This document shows, piece by piece, positions 19,691 to 27,777 of a stretch of DNA of 64,000 nucleotides (the stretch's first letter is position 1; the number at the start of each line of letters is the position of its first letter). The translations under genes were made by a program, and so were the position numbers. The notes beneath the pieces are model-generated. The model saw only the letters and a program-made list of their open reading frames with translations. It was not told where the DNA came from and did no database searches. The DNA lies in assembly GCA_035523995.1 (NCBI GenBank), contig DATKPQ010000151.1, positions 15,718 through 79,717 of the forward strand, read 5' to 3'. The DNA comes from JASHVB01 sp035523995 (GTDB lineage: Bacteria; Pseudomonadota; Alphaproteobacteria; Acetobacterales; Acetobacteraceae).

Positions 19691-20471
19691 ACTCCGCCCT
19701 CAAACGCGGCAGATAATCACGCTGGAACCAGGCCTCCGGAATATCCCGAAACTGCAGATTGCCGAATTGGATCGTGGTGACCAGCGAGCTGTCCACCGCG
19801 TCGATAATCACCGCCTCACTCGGCCGAACTGCCCCCAATTGCTCGCGATACTCGCGATAGTACAAAATTTTCAGCAAACGTCCGCTGTCGGAATAGAATT
19901 TCGCCTTCACGGGCTGGAAACTGCCACGCTCCACCCAATATTCGATGCGGTTATAGATCGCGGTATCTGTCACCGCCTTCAGATCAAGATGCCAGCAAAG
20001 CCGCCGCTGCCGGTCTGCATCGGTGATGGTCTCGTCGCCCAGCAGCGTGGTGGCGTAATCCACCACGAAATTCACCGTCAGCACGTCGCCGATCGAAGCC
20101 TGGCCGATCAGCCGCTGCTGCGGCGAGATGCGCACGCTGGCCTGGGAGGACGGGTCGTAGAACCACAGATCATGTTTATCGAACAAGGCGATCTTGCCGG
20201 CGTCGCGCGGCGGCTCGACGTAGCGCACCAGGTTGCGGAACTGGTGTGTGCCGGGATCTTCCTTCGCGTAGACCACAAGCTGGTCCTGGTCGCGCGGACG
20301 GCCGGATATGTATTCCGTTAGCGTATCGGTGGAGCGGAACGGCTGGCCCGGATTCCGCACCTTGTCAGCCGAGGCGACGATCTCCTGTGGCGTTTGCGCC
20401 GCGGCGGGCAATACCGCCGCCGCCATTGCGATCAACAGCGCTGCCGCGAATGCACGGGGAGAAGGGAGCAT
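19689..20471 (-). CDS. LolA-like outer-membrane lipoprotein-sorting protein
   Basis: The 260-residue protein has a signal peptide (AAALLIAMAAAVLPAAAQ) and then the pattern of the periplasmic LolA-like carrier family found beside FtsX-type ABC permeases: QEIVASADKVRNPGQPF, DKHDLWFYDPSSQASVRIS, ISPQQRLIGQASIGDV and a C-terminal FGNLQFRDIPEAWF. Such proteins are predicted to carry a lipid or lipoprotein across the periplasm. ATG 20471 is seven bases after the permease stop; an ATG at 20486 would overlap the permease. Confidence 0.8.
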   Translation of the reverse strand: MLPSPRAFAAALLIAMAAAVLPAAAQTPQEIVASADKVRNPGQPFRSTDTLTEYISGRPRDQDQLVVYAKEDPGTHQFRNLVRYVEPPRDAGKIALFDKHDLWFYDPSSQASVRISPQQRLIGQASIGDVLTVNFVVDYATTLLGDETITDADRQRRLCWHLDLKAVTDTAIYNRIEYWVERGSFQPVKAKFYSDSGRLLKILYYREYREQLGAVRPSEAVIIDAVDSSLVTTIQFGNLQFRDIPEAWFQRDYLPRLRAE

Positions 20472-20478
20472 CGCGGCC

Positions 20479-21882
20479 TCACACATGGCGCAACGCATCG
20501 ACCACCGGCAGGCGGGCGGCGCGATTGGCGGGAAGCAAGGCGGCGAACGTCGCCAGCAAGACCAACCCCAGCCATGTGCCAAGCAGCAGCAACGGTCGGT
20601 CTGCTGGCGTGGCCAGGCGGAACGGCACCGTTGTGGCGTTGCCAGGCGGCAGCCAGGTCAAGCCGGAATGGTTGATTGCCGCGTCTACGATGAACGCCAG
20701 CACCACGCCGACTGTTGCCGCGACGGCTCCCAGCATCCAGCCTTCGGTGACGAACTGCGCGCGGATGCCGTTGCGGCGCACGCCCATGGCGCGGATGGTG
20801 CCAATCTCGTTGGTGCGCTCCATCACGTTCATGGTCATGGTGTTGACCACCGCGAACAACACGATAACGCCCATGATCAGGGCAATGAACAGAAAGATGG
20901 CCGAGAACAAACGCACCACTTGCACGTAGAATGGCGTGAGCTCAGCGAAGTCGCGCACCTCCAAGTCCAAATGATGTTGCGCGATCAGCGTCCGCAGGCG
21001 CGCTCGGGCTGCGTGCAGGTCCTCGCTGCGATGGAGTTGCAGCACGATGCCGGTGGCCTTGTGTTCGCCGCGGCCATACACAAGCTGCTGCGCCAGGGCC
21101 AGCGGCATCACGACATAGTTGTCGTCCAGCTCCTTCACGCCCTGCACGGCGACGCCGGCGACATCCAGCGCGACGACATTGGGGGCACCGTTAGCCGTCG
21201 CCGACAGCAGATCGAGTTGTGGCATCGTGATGTGCTTCACCTCACCGCTGCCGATTTCGCTTTGCGCCAGCGCGGTCAGGTTCCGGTCCACCGGCGCGGC
21301 TTGTGTGGTATCATGAGTTTGCGGTGGCGCAGGGCAATCTTGCATCTTCAAGGCCGGACAAAGCCCCAGGATGCGCGCCATGCCGCCACCGATCAGCCCG
21401 CGTTGAGGCGCATCGTCCGACAATCGGGGACCCGGGACCTCCGGCGGCGCCACGCCGTATTCGTTCCATTGCCGCATGCGCTGCTGGTTGGAAGGGATAA
21501 CGCCGGTGCCGAGGAACGTCTTCGCCGCATTGTTGCCGCCGGAGAAATTGCCGGCGATGCCGAGCAAGGACTGGGTCGGCGTGATGACGCGGATCATTGG
21601 TTTCAATACCGGATCCTCTGCGATCATCCGCATGACGCTCTGGTAGTCGTCGATGCCGTAGGCGGCGGGATTGCCGGCACCGAAAACGAAATAGCCGCTG
21701 CGGAACACGGTCAGATGGCCGATCCGTTGCACCAGGCCGGTCTCGAACGCAGAGAAGATGTAAGCGATATAACCGCCGAACACGAGCATCGCCATCACGC
21801 CGACGGCCACCGCCGAGCCGGTCATGAGCGACCGCCGCTGGTTGCGCATGATGTTGCGGAAAGCGATCTTGAACAACATCAT
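20479..21882 (-). CDS. FtsX/MacB-type ABC transporter permease
   Basis: The 467-residue protein has one N-terminal membrane helix, a large periplasmic domain (about residues 50-320) and three C-terminal helices (FSAIFLFIALIMGVIVLFAV, MLGAVAATVGVVLAFIV, LLLLGTWLGLVLLATFAALL). The end motif NRAARLPVVDALRHV is the usual FtsX-family finish. This topology belongs to LolCE/MacB mechanotransmission transporters, which extract substrates from the outer leaflet of the inner membrane. ATG overlaps the stop of the ATPase gene (ATGA). Confidence 0.88.
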   Translation of the reverse strand: MMLFKIAFRNIMRNQRRSLMTGSAVAVGVMAMLVFGGYIAYIFSAFETGLVQRIGHLTVFRSGYFVFGAGNPAAYGIDDYQSVMRMIAEDPVLKPMIRVITPTQSLLGIAGNFSGGNNAAKTFLGTGVIPSNQQRMRQWNEYGVAPPEVPGPRLSDDAPQRGLIGGGMARILGLCPALKMQDCPAPPQTHDTTQAAPVDRNLTALAQSEIGSGEVKHITMPQLDLLSATANGAPNVVALDVAGVAVQGVKELDDNYVVMPLALAQQLVYGRGEHKATGIVLQLHRSEDLHAARARLRTLIAQHHLDLEVRDFAELTPFYVQVVRLFSAIFLFIALIMGVIVLFAVVNTMTMNVMERTNEIGTIRAMGVRRNGIRAQFVTEGWMLGAVAATVGVVLAFIVDAAINHSGLTWLPPGNATTVPFRLATPADRPLLLLGTWLGLVLLATFAALLPANRAARLPVVDALRHV

Positions 21883-22601
21883 GCAGCTTCCTCTGCCGTG
21901 GCGGCCGGTATTTCATGCGCCACCAGCGCGCCGTCGCGGATCGCGAAGGTCTCCTCGGAATGCGACATCAGTTGCTGGTCGTGGGTGGAGAAGATGAAGG
22001 TCGTTTGTTGCTCCGCCTGCATGCGGCGCATCAGCGCGATGATTGCGGCACCCGTGCCGCTGTCGAGGTTAGCGGTGGGTTCGTCGGCCAGCACGATCGT
22101 CGGCTGCTTCACCAGCGCCCGCGCGATTGCCACGCGCTGCTTCTGGCCGCCGGATAGTTCGTTCGGGCGCTGCCTGGCCTGCGCTTGCAGGCCAACGGCG
22201 TCCAGCACCGCCAGTGTGCGGCGGCGTCGCTCGGCGGCCGGCATGCCAACAAGCAGCAGCGGGTATTCGATGTTCTCGTACGCCGACAGCACCGGCACCA
22301 GGCTGAACGCCTGGAAGATGAAACCGATATTGCGGGCGCGGAAATCGGCCAGCACGTTGTCTTTCAGGCGGCCGACATCTTCACCGCAGACTTCAATACC
22401 GCCGCTGGTCGGAGCGTCGATGCAGCCGATCAGGTTCAGCAGCGTGGTCTTCCCGCTGCCGGACGGGCCAATGATCATGGAGAATCGACGCGCAGGGATG
22501 TCCAGGCTGATATCACGGATGGCGGACACATCGACCGACCCTGCGTGATACGTTTTCACGACATGTTGCAGGCGGACGACGGGCGCGCGGTCGTCGCTCA
22601 T
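21879..22601 (-). CDS. LolD/MacB-type ABC transporter ATPase
   Basis: The 240-residue ATPase has Walker A IIGPSGSGKTTLL, Q-loop GFIFQAFSLVPVLSAYENIE, signature NELSGGQKQRVAIARAL, Walker B IVLADEPTANLDS and H-loop FSTHD. The wording is that of the LolD/MacB subgroup, which powers FtsX-type permeases from the cytoplasm. It is the first gene of the operon and diverges from the tetR gene across an 87-bp region with two copies of one dyad. Confidence 0.92.
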   Translation of the reverse strand: MSDDRAPVVRLQHVVKTYHAGSVDVSAIRDISLDIPARRFSMIIGPSGSGKTTLLNLIGCIDAPTSGGIEVCGEDVGRLKDNVLADFRARNIGFIFQAFSLVPVLSAYENIEYPLLLVGMPAAERRRRTLAVLDAVGLQAQARQRPNELSGGQKQRVAIARALVKQPTIVLADEPTANLDSGTGAAIIALMRRMQAEQQTTFIFSTHDQQLMSHSEETFAIRDGALVAHEIPAATAEEAA

Positions 22602-22623
22602 CTGGCGCGGTCTCCAAGCGTGC

Positions 22624-22672
22624 GGTACTAGATGGTACCACCATTTGGCGGTATAGGGTACTGTGCGGTACC
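22624..22672. promoter_or_regulatory. duplicated dyad operator between tetR and the ABC operon
   Basis: GGTACT-N4-GGTACC occurs at 22624-22639 and at 22657-22672, 33 bp apart (about three helical turns). Each copy is an inverted repeat with one mismatch. The position fits TetR autorepression and control of the operon. Confidence 0.65.
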
Positions 22673-22688
22673 GCGCAAGGGCAATTTG

Positions 22689-23333
22689 ATGAAAGCTTCA
22701 GACAACGCTCCCCCCGACCCTGCCGCGCCATCCCTGCGCGACCGCATCGTGGGGGCAGCCTTCTCTTTGTTCATGGAGCGGGGCTACGGCGGTACCAGCA
22801 CCTCGGACATTGCGCGCCGCGCGCGCGTCTCCAAACGCGACCTCTACGCCTTGTTCGGCAGCAAGCAGTCAATGATGGTGGCGTGTATCACCGAACGCAC
22901 CGAGCGAATGAAACAGCCACTGAAGCTGCCGGAGCCAACCAGCCAGGAGGCTCTGGTGGCGACGCTGAAGGGGTTTGGCAGCACGTTGCTGTTGGAAGTC
23001 TGCCGGCCCGAAGTCCTGGCAACGCACCGGCTTGCCATTGCCGAATCAGACCGGGCGCCGGAACTGGCGCAGACGCTCGAGGAAGCGGGCCGCGCCGGCA
23101 ACTTCGACATGCTCAGGGCCGTTGTGTCGGCGGCACAGGCACGCGGATTACTGACCGCGTCCGGGGAGCCGGAGGAGATTGCGGATGTTTTCCTCGCCGT
23201 GCTGTGGCGGCACGGATTGCTGCCAAGCCTACTGTTGCGCGTGACCGACGCGCCGGACGAGATGGAGCGGGAGCAGCGGGCACGGTTTGCCGCGGCTACG
23301 GTGATGCAGCTTTACGGGGCGGCTGGGATGTAG
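22689..23333 (+). CDS. TetR-family regulator
   Basis: The 214-residue protein has a standard N-terminal TetR helix-turn-helix (AAFSLFMERGYGGTSTSDIA, then RARVSKRDLYALFGSK) and a helical C-terminal ligand domain resembling the AefR-like type (LLEVCRPEVLATHRLAIAES). It is divergent from the ABC/LolA-like/barrel operon, whose shared promoter region has two matching dyads, so it probably represses both directions. ATG 22689 is chosen; the ribosome site (AAGGG) is modest. The frame upstream would cross the operator. Confidence 0.88.
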   Translation: MKASDNAPPDPAAPSLRDRIVGAAFSLFMERGYGGTSTSDIARRARVSKRDLYALFGSKQSMMVACITERTERMKQPLKLPEPTSQEALVATLKGFGSTLLLEVCRPEVLATHRLAIAESDRAPELAQTLEEAGRAGNFDMLRAVVSAAQARGLLTASGEPEEIADVFLAVLWRHGLLPSLLLRVTDAPDEMEREQRARFAAATVMQLYGAAGM

Positions 23334-23392
23334 GCCCGCGCGTGATGGTCACACGAGCCGTTCTCCCTGGGTGCTGGTACAGGAATGGGTGC

Positions 23393-24247
23393 TCACCAGG
23401 CGTAGTGATTCAGCGGTCCATGCCCGGCCCCGAAGCCTGGAGCCGTTTCAATCGCCGCGCGCACGTAGTCCCGAGACCGCACTACGGCGTCGCGCAGTGT
23501 CATGCCTTGCGCGAGTCCCGCAGCAATGGCGCTGGCCATCGTGCAACCGGTGCCGTGCGTGTGGCGGGTGTCAATGCGCAATGCACTGAATGATTCGATG
23601 CCCTCACCAGTGGCGAGCAAATCGACCAGGGTGTCGCCGGGGAGATGGCCGCCCTTCAGCAACACGGCTGGGACGCCCAGGTCCAGCAATGCCTTTGCAG
23701 CGTCATGCATCGCGGTAACGTCGGGGATCGCGCGGTTGGACAACACCTCCGCTTCCGGCAGGTTGGGCGTGATCACGCTGGCCTTCGACAGCAGGTGGCG
23801 GACCAGGGCATCCACCGAGCCGGGGTCCAGCAGCCGCGCGCCACCTTTGGCCACCATGACTGGGTCGAGGACGAACGGAATGCCAGCGGCATGGCGGGAC
23901 AATGCGTCGGCAACGGTCTCGATGGTCGCGACATCGCCGAGCATACCGGTTTTCACCGCATCGGCGCCGATATCGTCCAGGACGACGAAGATCTGCTGGT
24001 AGATGAATTCGGGGGGGACCATGCGGATGCTCTGAACACCCAGGGTATTCTGTGCGGTCAAGGCAGTGATCGCGGTGGCGGCATAGGCACCCATCGTCGT
24101 GATGGCCTTGATGTCGGCCTGAATACCGGCCCCCCCGCCGGAATCGGAGCCCGCAATCGCCAGGACGCGGCCGCGAATTAACCTCTCCCGCAAAGCAAAA
24201 GAGGTCGAGGCGCTTGGCGCCGAGGGTAAGGGTGATTGGGTCGGCAT
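23393..24247 (-). CDS. thiD: hydroxymethylpyrimidine/phosphomethylpyrimidine kinase
   Basis: The 284-residue protein phosphorylates HMP and HMP-P in thiamine synthesis. The ribokinase fold is clear: VLAIAGSDSGGGAGIQADIK near the start, ADAVKTGMLGD, FVLDPVMVAKGG, ITPNLPEAEVLS, VLLKGGH and the catalytic HGTGCTMASAIAAGL. Typical length is about 266 residues; the extra N-terminus is encoded by repeat family B, so the original start seems to have been replaced. ATG 24247 is used; a TTG at the repeat edge is another choice. No TPP riboswitch is seen. Confidence 0.9.
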   Translation of the reverse strand: MPTQSPLPSAPSASTSFALRERLIRGRVLAIAGSDSGGGAGIQADIKAITTMGAYAATAITALTAQNTLGVQSIRMVPPEFIYQQIFVVLDDIGADAVKTGMLGDVATIETVADALSRHAAGIPFVLDPVMVAKGGARLLDPGSVDALVRHLLSKASVITPNLPEAEVLSNRAIPDVTAMHDAAKALLDLGVPAVLLKGGHLPGDTLVDLLATGEGIESFSALRIDTRHTHGTGCTMASAIAAGLAQGMTLRDAVVRSRDYVRAAIETAPGFGAGHGPLNHYAW

Positions 24248-24350
24248 GTGCGTTGTTGTCCTTCCCTCCCGATCTCCCTCACCCTCGGCATTGACGGTCG
24301 GTCCGCTCCGCGGCCTCACCGCGTTGATGCGCTTCGCGGCTCAACCCCGC
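24182..24350. repeat. dispersed repeat, family B, copy 2 (diverged)
   Basis: CCTCTCCCGCAAAGCAAAAG, then GGCGCTTGGCGCC and GAGGGTAAGGGTGA, closing with CTCCCTCACCCTCGGCA. It supplies the N-terminal codons of thiD and reaches the end of glmM. Confidence 0.55.
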
Positions 24351-25711
24351 CCCGCGGAAAGGTTGACGGCATCCGCAATCACACCGCACAGCTCGTCCAC
24401 AAGCCGGCCGATCGCCGCCTCGTCCTCGCCCTCGGCCATGACGCGCACCAGCGGCTCCGTGCCGCTTTCTCGAATCAGCAGGCGGCCGGCGCCATTCAGC
24501 GACGCCTGCGCTGCCGCCACCGCCTCAACTACCGTCGGATGCCGCAACGGCGACGTGCCGGCGAACCGCACGTTCTTCAACCGCTGCGGCAGCGGGGTGA
24601 ACACGCGGCATACTTCGCTCGCCGGATGGCCCTGGCCCACGACGACCGCCAGCACCTGCAGCGCCGCCAGCAATCCATCGCCGGTGGTGGCAAAGTCGGA
24701 CAGGATAACGTGCCCCGATTGCTCGCCCCCGACATTGGCCCGCAGCTCGCGCATCCGTTCTGCTACATAGCGGTCGCCGACCTGGGTGCGGTGCAACGCC
24801 AGGCCGGCGTCGCGCAGGAAATGCTCCAGGCCGAGATTGGACATCACCGTGGCGACAATCCCGCCGCCTCGGAGTTGGCCGGCCTCGCCCCAGGATCGCG
24901 CAATCAGCGCCAGGATCTGGTCGCCGTCGATCAGCTCACCATGCTCGTCCGCCAGCACCACGCGGTCGGCGTCGCCGTCCAGGGCGATGCCGAGATGTGC
25001 TCCATGTTCCAGCACTTTGGCGCAGAGGTGGTCGGGCGTGGTGGAGCCACAACCCTTGTTGATGTTGAAGCCATCCGGCGAGACACCCTCGGAAACGACG
25101 GTGGCGCCGAGTTCCCACAGCACGGTCGGCGCGACGCGATAGGCGGCACCGTTGGCGCAATCGACGACTATTTTGAGGTCGTCCAGGCGCAGTCCGCGCG
25201 GAAAGCTTGCCTTGGCGACCTCGATGTAGCGGCCGGCAGCATCGTCCAGGCGGGCAGCACGGCCCAGCGCCTCGGGCGTGGCGAGACGGCCAGCGAAGGT
25301 GCTGTCCATCATCGCTTCAATCTCGGCTTCCGTCTCGTCCGACAGCTTGTTGCCGTCCGGGCCGAACAATTTGATGCCGTTGTCCTCGAAGGGGTTGTGC
25401 GAGGCGGAAATCATCACTCCCAGGTCGGCGCGCAGGCTGCGGGTCAGCATCGCGACGGCCGGAGTGGGGAGCGGACCGAGCAAGGTCACGTCCATACCGG
25501 CGCCAATGAAGCCGGCCGTCAGCGCGGGCTCGATCATGTAGCCGGACAACCGCGTATCTTTGCCGATCACGACACGATGGCGGTGGTTGCCGCGGGTGAA
25601 CAAGAGGCCAGCCGCCTGGCCCAGGCGCAACGCCGTGCCGGCGGTCATGGGGTCGGTATTCGCCTTGCCTCGGATGCCATCGGTGCCGAACAAGCGTCTG
25701 GAGTTGGTCAT
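24341..25711 (-). CDS. glmM: phosphoglucosamine mutase
   Basis: The 456-residue enzyme converts glucosamine-6-P to glucosamine-1-P for UDP-GlcNAc, hence peptidoglycan and LPS. It begins RRLFGTDGIRGKANTDPMT. The catalytic serine is S104 in ISASHNPFEDNGIK, the Mg2+ loop is LDGDADR, and the sugar and phosphate loops are GGEQSGH and RESGTEPLVRVM. Length is normal (about 450). It lies in the common alphaproteobacterial order folP-glmM, but a MITE-like element separates the two here. Confidence 0.96.
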   Translation of the reverse strand: MTNSRRLFGTDGIRGKANTDPMTAGTALRLGQAAGLLFTRGNHRHRVVIGKDTRLSGYMIEPALTAGFIGAGMDVTLLGPLPTPAVAMLTRSLRADLGVMISASHNPFEDNGIKLFGPDGNKLSDETEAEIEAMMDSTFAGRLATPEALGRAARLDDAAGRYIEVAKASFPRGLRLDDLKIVVDCANGAAYRVAPTVLWELGATVVSEGVSPDGFNINKGCGSTTPDHLCAKVLEHGAHLGIALDGDADRVVLADEHGELIDGDQILALIARSWGEAGQLRGGGIVATVMSNLGLEHFLRDAGLALHRTQVGDRYVAERMRELRANVGGEQSGHVILSDFATTGDGLLAALQVLAVVVGQGHPASEVCRVFTPLPQRLKNVRFAGTSPLRHPTVVEAVAAAQASLNGAGRLLIRESGTEPLVRVMAEGEDEAAIGRLVDELCGVIADAVNLSAGRG

Positions 25712-25742
25712 CCGATCTCCGATACGACTTTACTTGCGGAAA

Positions 25743-25842
25743 CTAGTGTTCTGACCCTGACATTTCGATCCTATCGATCCTGGGGTCGCAGGCCGGTTTT
25801 GCCGTCCGCTGTGAGATCAAAGTGTCAGGGTCAGAACACTAG
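25743..25842. mobile_element. 100-bp MITE-like element with perfect 20-bp terminal inverted repeats
   Basis: The left end CTAGTGTTCTGACCCTGACA is repeated exactly inverted at 25823-25842. The inner arms (TTTCGATC and GATCAAAG) pair imperfectly. The outermost CTAG is itself palindromic and could include a target duplication. It has no coding capacity and lies between folP and glmM. Confidence 0.7.
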
Positions 25843-25872
25843 CGGGGCGGCGGGACAAAGGGAAAGCTGCGT

Positions 25873-26736
25873 TTACGGCGGTTGTGTCAACGCTGACCAG
25901 AGCTTGATGGCCTGGACCGTTTCCGCCACGTCATGAACACGCAGGATGTGGGCGCCCCGGGAGAGCGCGAACAATCCGGCAGCAATGGAGCCAGCGATGC
26001 GGCGCTGCGGGTCGGGTTCTCCACTGATACGCCCGATGAAGGACTTGCGGGACACGCCGACAAGGATCGGCCGGCTAAGAACCGCCAGTTCCGGCAGGCG
26101 CCGGAGCAATTCCAGCGAGTGTGGCGCGAGCTTGGCGAAGCCGATGCCAGGGTCGATGGCGATGGCGTCGCGGGCAATGCCCGCCGCCTCGGCGGCGGTG
26201 ATCCGGTTGGCAAGCTCGGTAACGACCTCGCGGGCGATGTCGGCATAGACCGCGCGGGCGTTCATCGTCGCCGGACCGCCGCGCATGTGCATCAGGATCA
26301 CGGGACAAGCGTGTGCCGCCAGGACCGAGGCGGAGGTGGGGTCGTGGGTCAGCGCCGACACGTCATTGACGATCGCTGCACCGGCTTCGAGTGCGGCGGC
26401 CATGGTGGCGGCGTTTCGGGTGTCGATCGAGATGCGGACGCCGTTTGCGGCCAGGCCGCGGATCACGGGAAGGACGCGGGCTTGCTCCTCATCCAGCGGA
26501 ACCGGTGGAGCGCCGGGACGGGTGCTTTCGCCGCCCACGTCGACGATGTCGGCACCGGCCGCGACCATGGCCTTGCCGGCTTCGATCGCGGGCTGTGGGG
26601 CCAGGTAGCGCCCGCCGTCGCTGAAGCTGTCTGGGGTGACGTTGAGGATGCCCATGACGCGGGGGCGGTCGAGCGTGACGCCGGCCCAGGTTGGCGGAGA
26701 ACCTTGCGCGGCGCGGTTTCTCTCCGACCCGATCAC
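25873..26736 (-). CDS. folP: dihydropteroate synthase
   Basis: The 287-residue enzyme joins pABA to dihydropterin pyrophosphate in folate synthesis and is the sulfonamide target. Motifs: VMGILNVTPDSFSDGGRY, DVGGESTRPGA, ISIDTRN, VNDVSAL, LMHMRGGPATM, IDPGIGFAK and GVSRKSFIG. The frame is open to ATG 26787, but those 17 codons lie in repeat family B; GTG 26736 gives a length near normal (about 280). The true start is uncertain. The gene is downstream of argF on the same strand. Confidence 0.93.
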   Translation of the reverse strand: MIGSERNRAAQGSPPTWAGVTLDRPRVMGILNVTPDSFSDGGRYLAPQPAIEAGKAMVAAGADIVDVGGESTRPGAPPVPLDEEQARVLPVIRGLAANGVRISIDTRNAATMAAALEAGAAIVNDVSALTHDPTSASVLAAHACPVILMHMRGGPATMNARAVYADIAREVVTELANRITAAEAAGIARDAIAIDPGIGFAKLAPHSLELLRRLPELAVLSRPILVGVSRKSFIGRISGEPDPQRRIAGSIAAGLFALSRGAHILRVHDVAETVQAIKLWSALTQPP

Positions 26737-26812
26737 CGTGTCACCCTCGACGCTTTGCGTCTCGACCTCTCCCACGCGCGCAAACAAGCGCGCGTGGGAG
26801 AGGTTACCTCGT
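26734..26812. repeat. dispersed hairpin repeat, family B, copy 3
   Basis: ACCTCTCCCACGCGCGC and GCGCGCGTGGGAGAGGT form a perfect 17-bp stem with a six-base loop (26765-26804), next to GACGCTTTGCGTC and the GGTGACACG box. It fills the argF-folP gap and no T-run follows. Confidence 0.7.
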
Positions 26813-27777
26813 TACCTTACCGCACCCAGGGCCCAGGCCAGGACGCCCTTCTGCGCGTGGAGGCGGTTCTCAGCTTCGTCGAACACCACGGATTGGGGGC
26901 CGTCGATCACGTCCGCAGTGACCTCCTCGCCGCGGTGCGCCGGCAGGCAATGCATGAAGATCGCGTCGGGCGCCGCCTTCGTCATCAGCCCCCCCGTCAC
27001 CCGATACGGTGCCAGCAGATTGTGTCTGCTCTGCTTCGGATCGTCGGACATCGAAATCCAGGTGTCAGTCACCACGCAACGGGCGCCGGCCACGGCAGCT
27101 TCAGGGTTGCCGGTGAGTTCGATCCGGCCACCTTGGGCGCGTGCCCAATCGATCAGCTCGGCCGGCGGACGCAGCGAGTCAGGCGTTGCCAGGCGCAGCG
27201 TGAAGCCGAAGCGCACCGCCGCCTCGATCCAGCTTCGCGCCACGTTGTTGCCGTCGCCGCACCAGGCCACTACCTGGCCGGCAATCGGCCCGCGATGCTC
27301 CTCGAACGTCATCACGTCGGCCATGAGCTGGCACGGATGCGATGTATCGGTCAGGCCGTTGATCACGGGCACCGTCGCGTAGTGCGCCAATTCGTGCAGC
27401 TTCGACACGCGATCCGTGCGCAGCATGATCGCGTCGACGTAGCGTGACAGCACGCGCGCAGTGTCGGCCGGCGTTTCGCCACGGCCGCTCTGCATGTCGT
27501 GGCCGTACAGCACCACCACGTCGCCGCCGAGCTGGCGCATGCCGACTTCGAACGAAACGCGCGTGCGCGTCGATGGCTTTTCGAAGATCACCGCCAGCGT
27601 CTTGCCGGCCAGCGGGCGCGAGGTGACTCCCGCCCGCTTGTAGCTGACGGCCGCCTCCAGCATGCGGCGTAGCGTCGCACCGTCGAAATCGCGCAGGTCG
27701 ATGAAATGGCGCGGGCCGGTGCCCTGGCTGGGGGTCCGGTCCTCGATATCCTGCGGGCGCCGGAGAGACGCGCTCAT
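26812..27777 (-). CDS. argF: ornithine carbamoyltransferase
   Basis: The 321-residue enzyme makes citrulline from ornithine and carbamoyl phosphate. Motifs: FEKPSTRTRVSFE (carbamoyl-P binding), LYGHDMQSGRGE, DTSHPCQLMADVMT, ARCVVTDTWISMSDD and FMHCLPAHRGEEV with the catalytic Cys. ATG 27777 overlaps the stop of argD (ATGA), so argD-argF are coupled. The open frame upstream of 27777 reads argD out of frame and is discarded. Confidence 0.96.
   Translation of the reverse strand: MSASLRRPQDIEDRTPSQGTGPRHFIDLRDFDGATLRRMLEAAVSYKRAGVTSRPLAGKTLAVIFEKPSTRTRVSFEVGMRQLGGDVVVLYGHDMQSGRGETPADTARVLSRYVDAIMLRTDRVSKLHELAHYATVPVINGLTDTSHPCQLMADVMTFEEHRGPIAGQVVAWCGDGNNVARSWIEAAVRFGFTLRLATPDSLRPPAELIDWARAQGGRIELTGNPEAAVAGARCVVTDTWISMSDDPKQSRHNLLAPYRVTGGLMTKAAPDAIFMHCLPAHRGEEVTADVIDGPQSVVFDEAENRLHAQKGVLAWALGAVR

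Noticed and set aside
26765..26804. 17-bp perfect hairpin considered as the terminator of argF
   Set aside because: It lacks a T-run on either strand and is part of a repeat family found elsewhere at gene starts.
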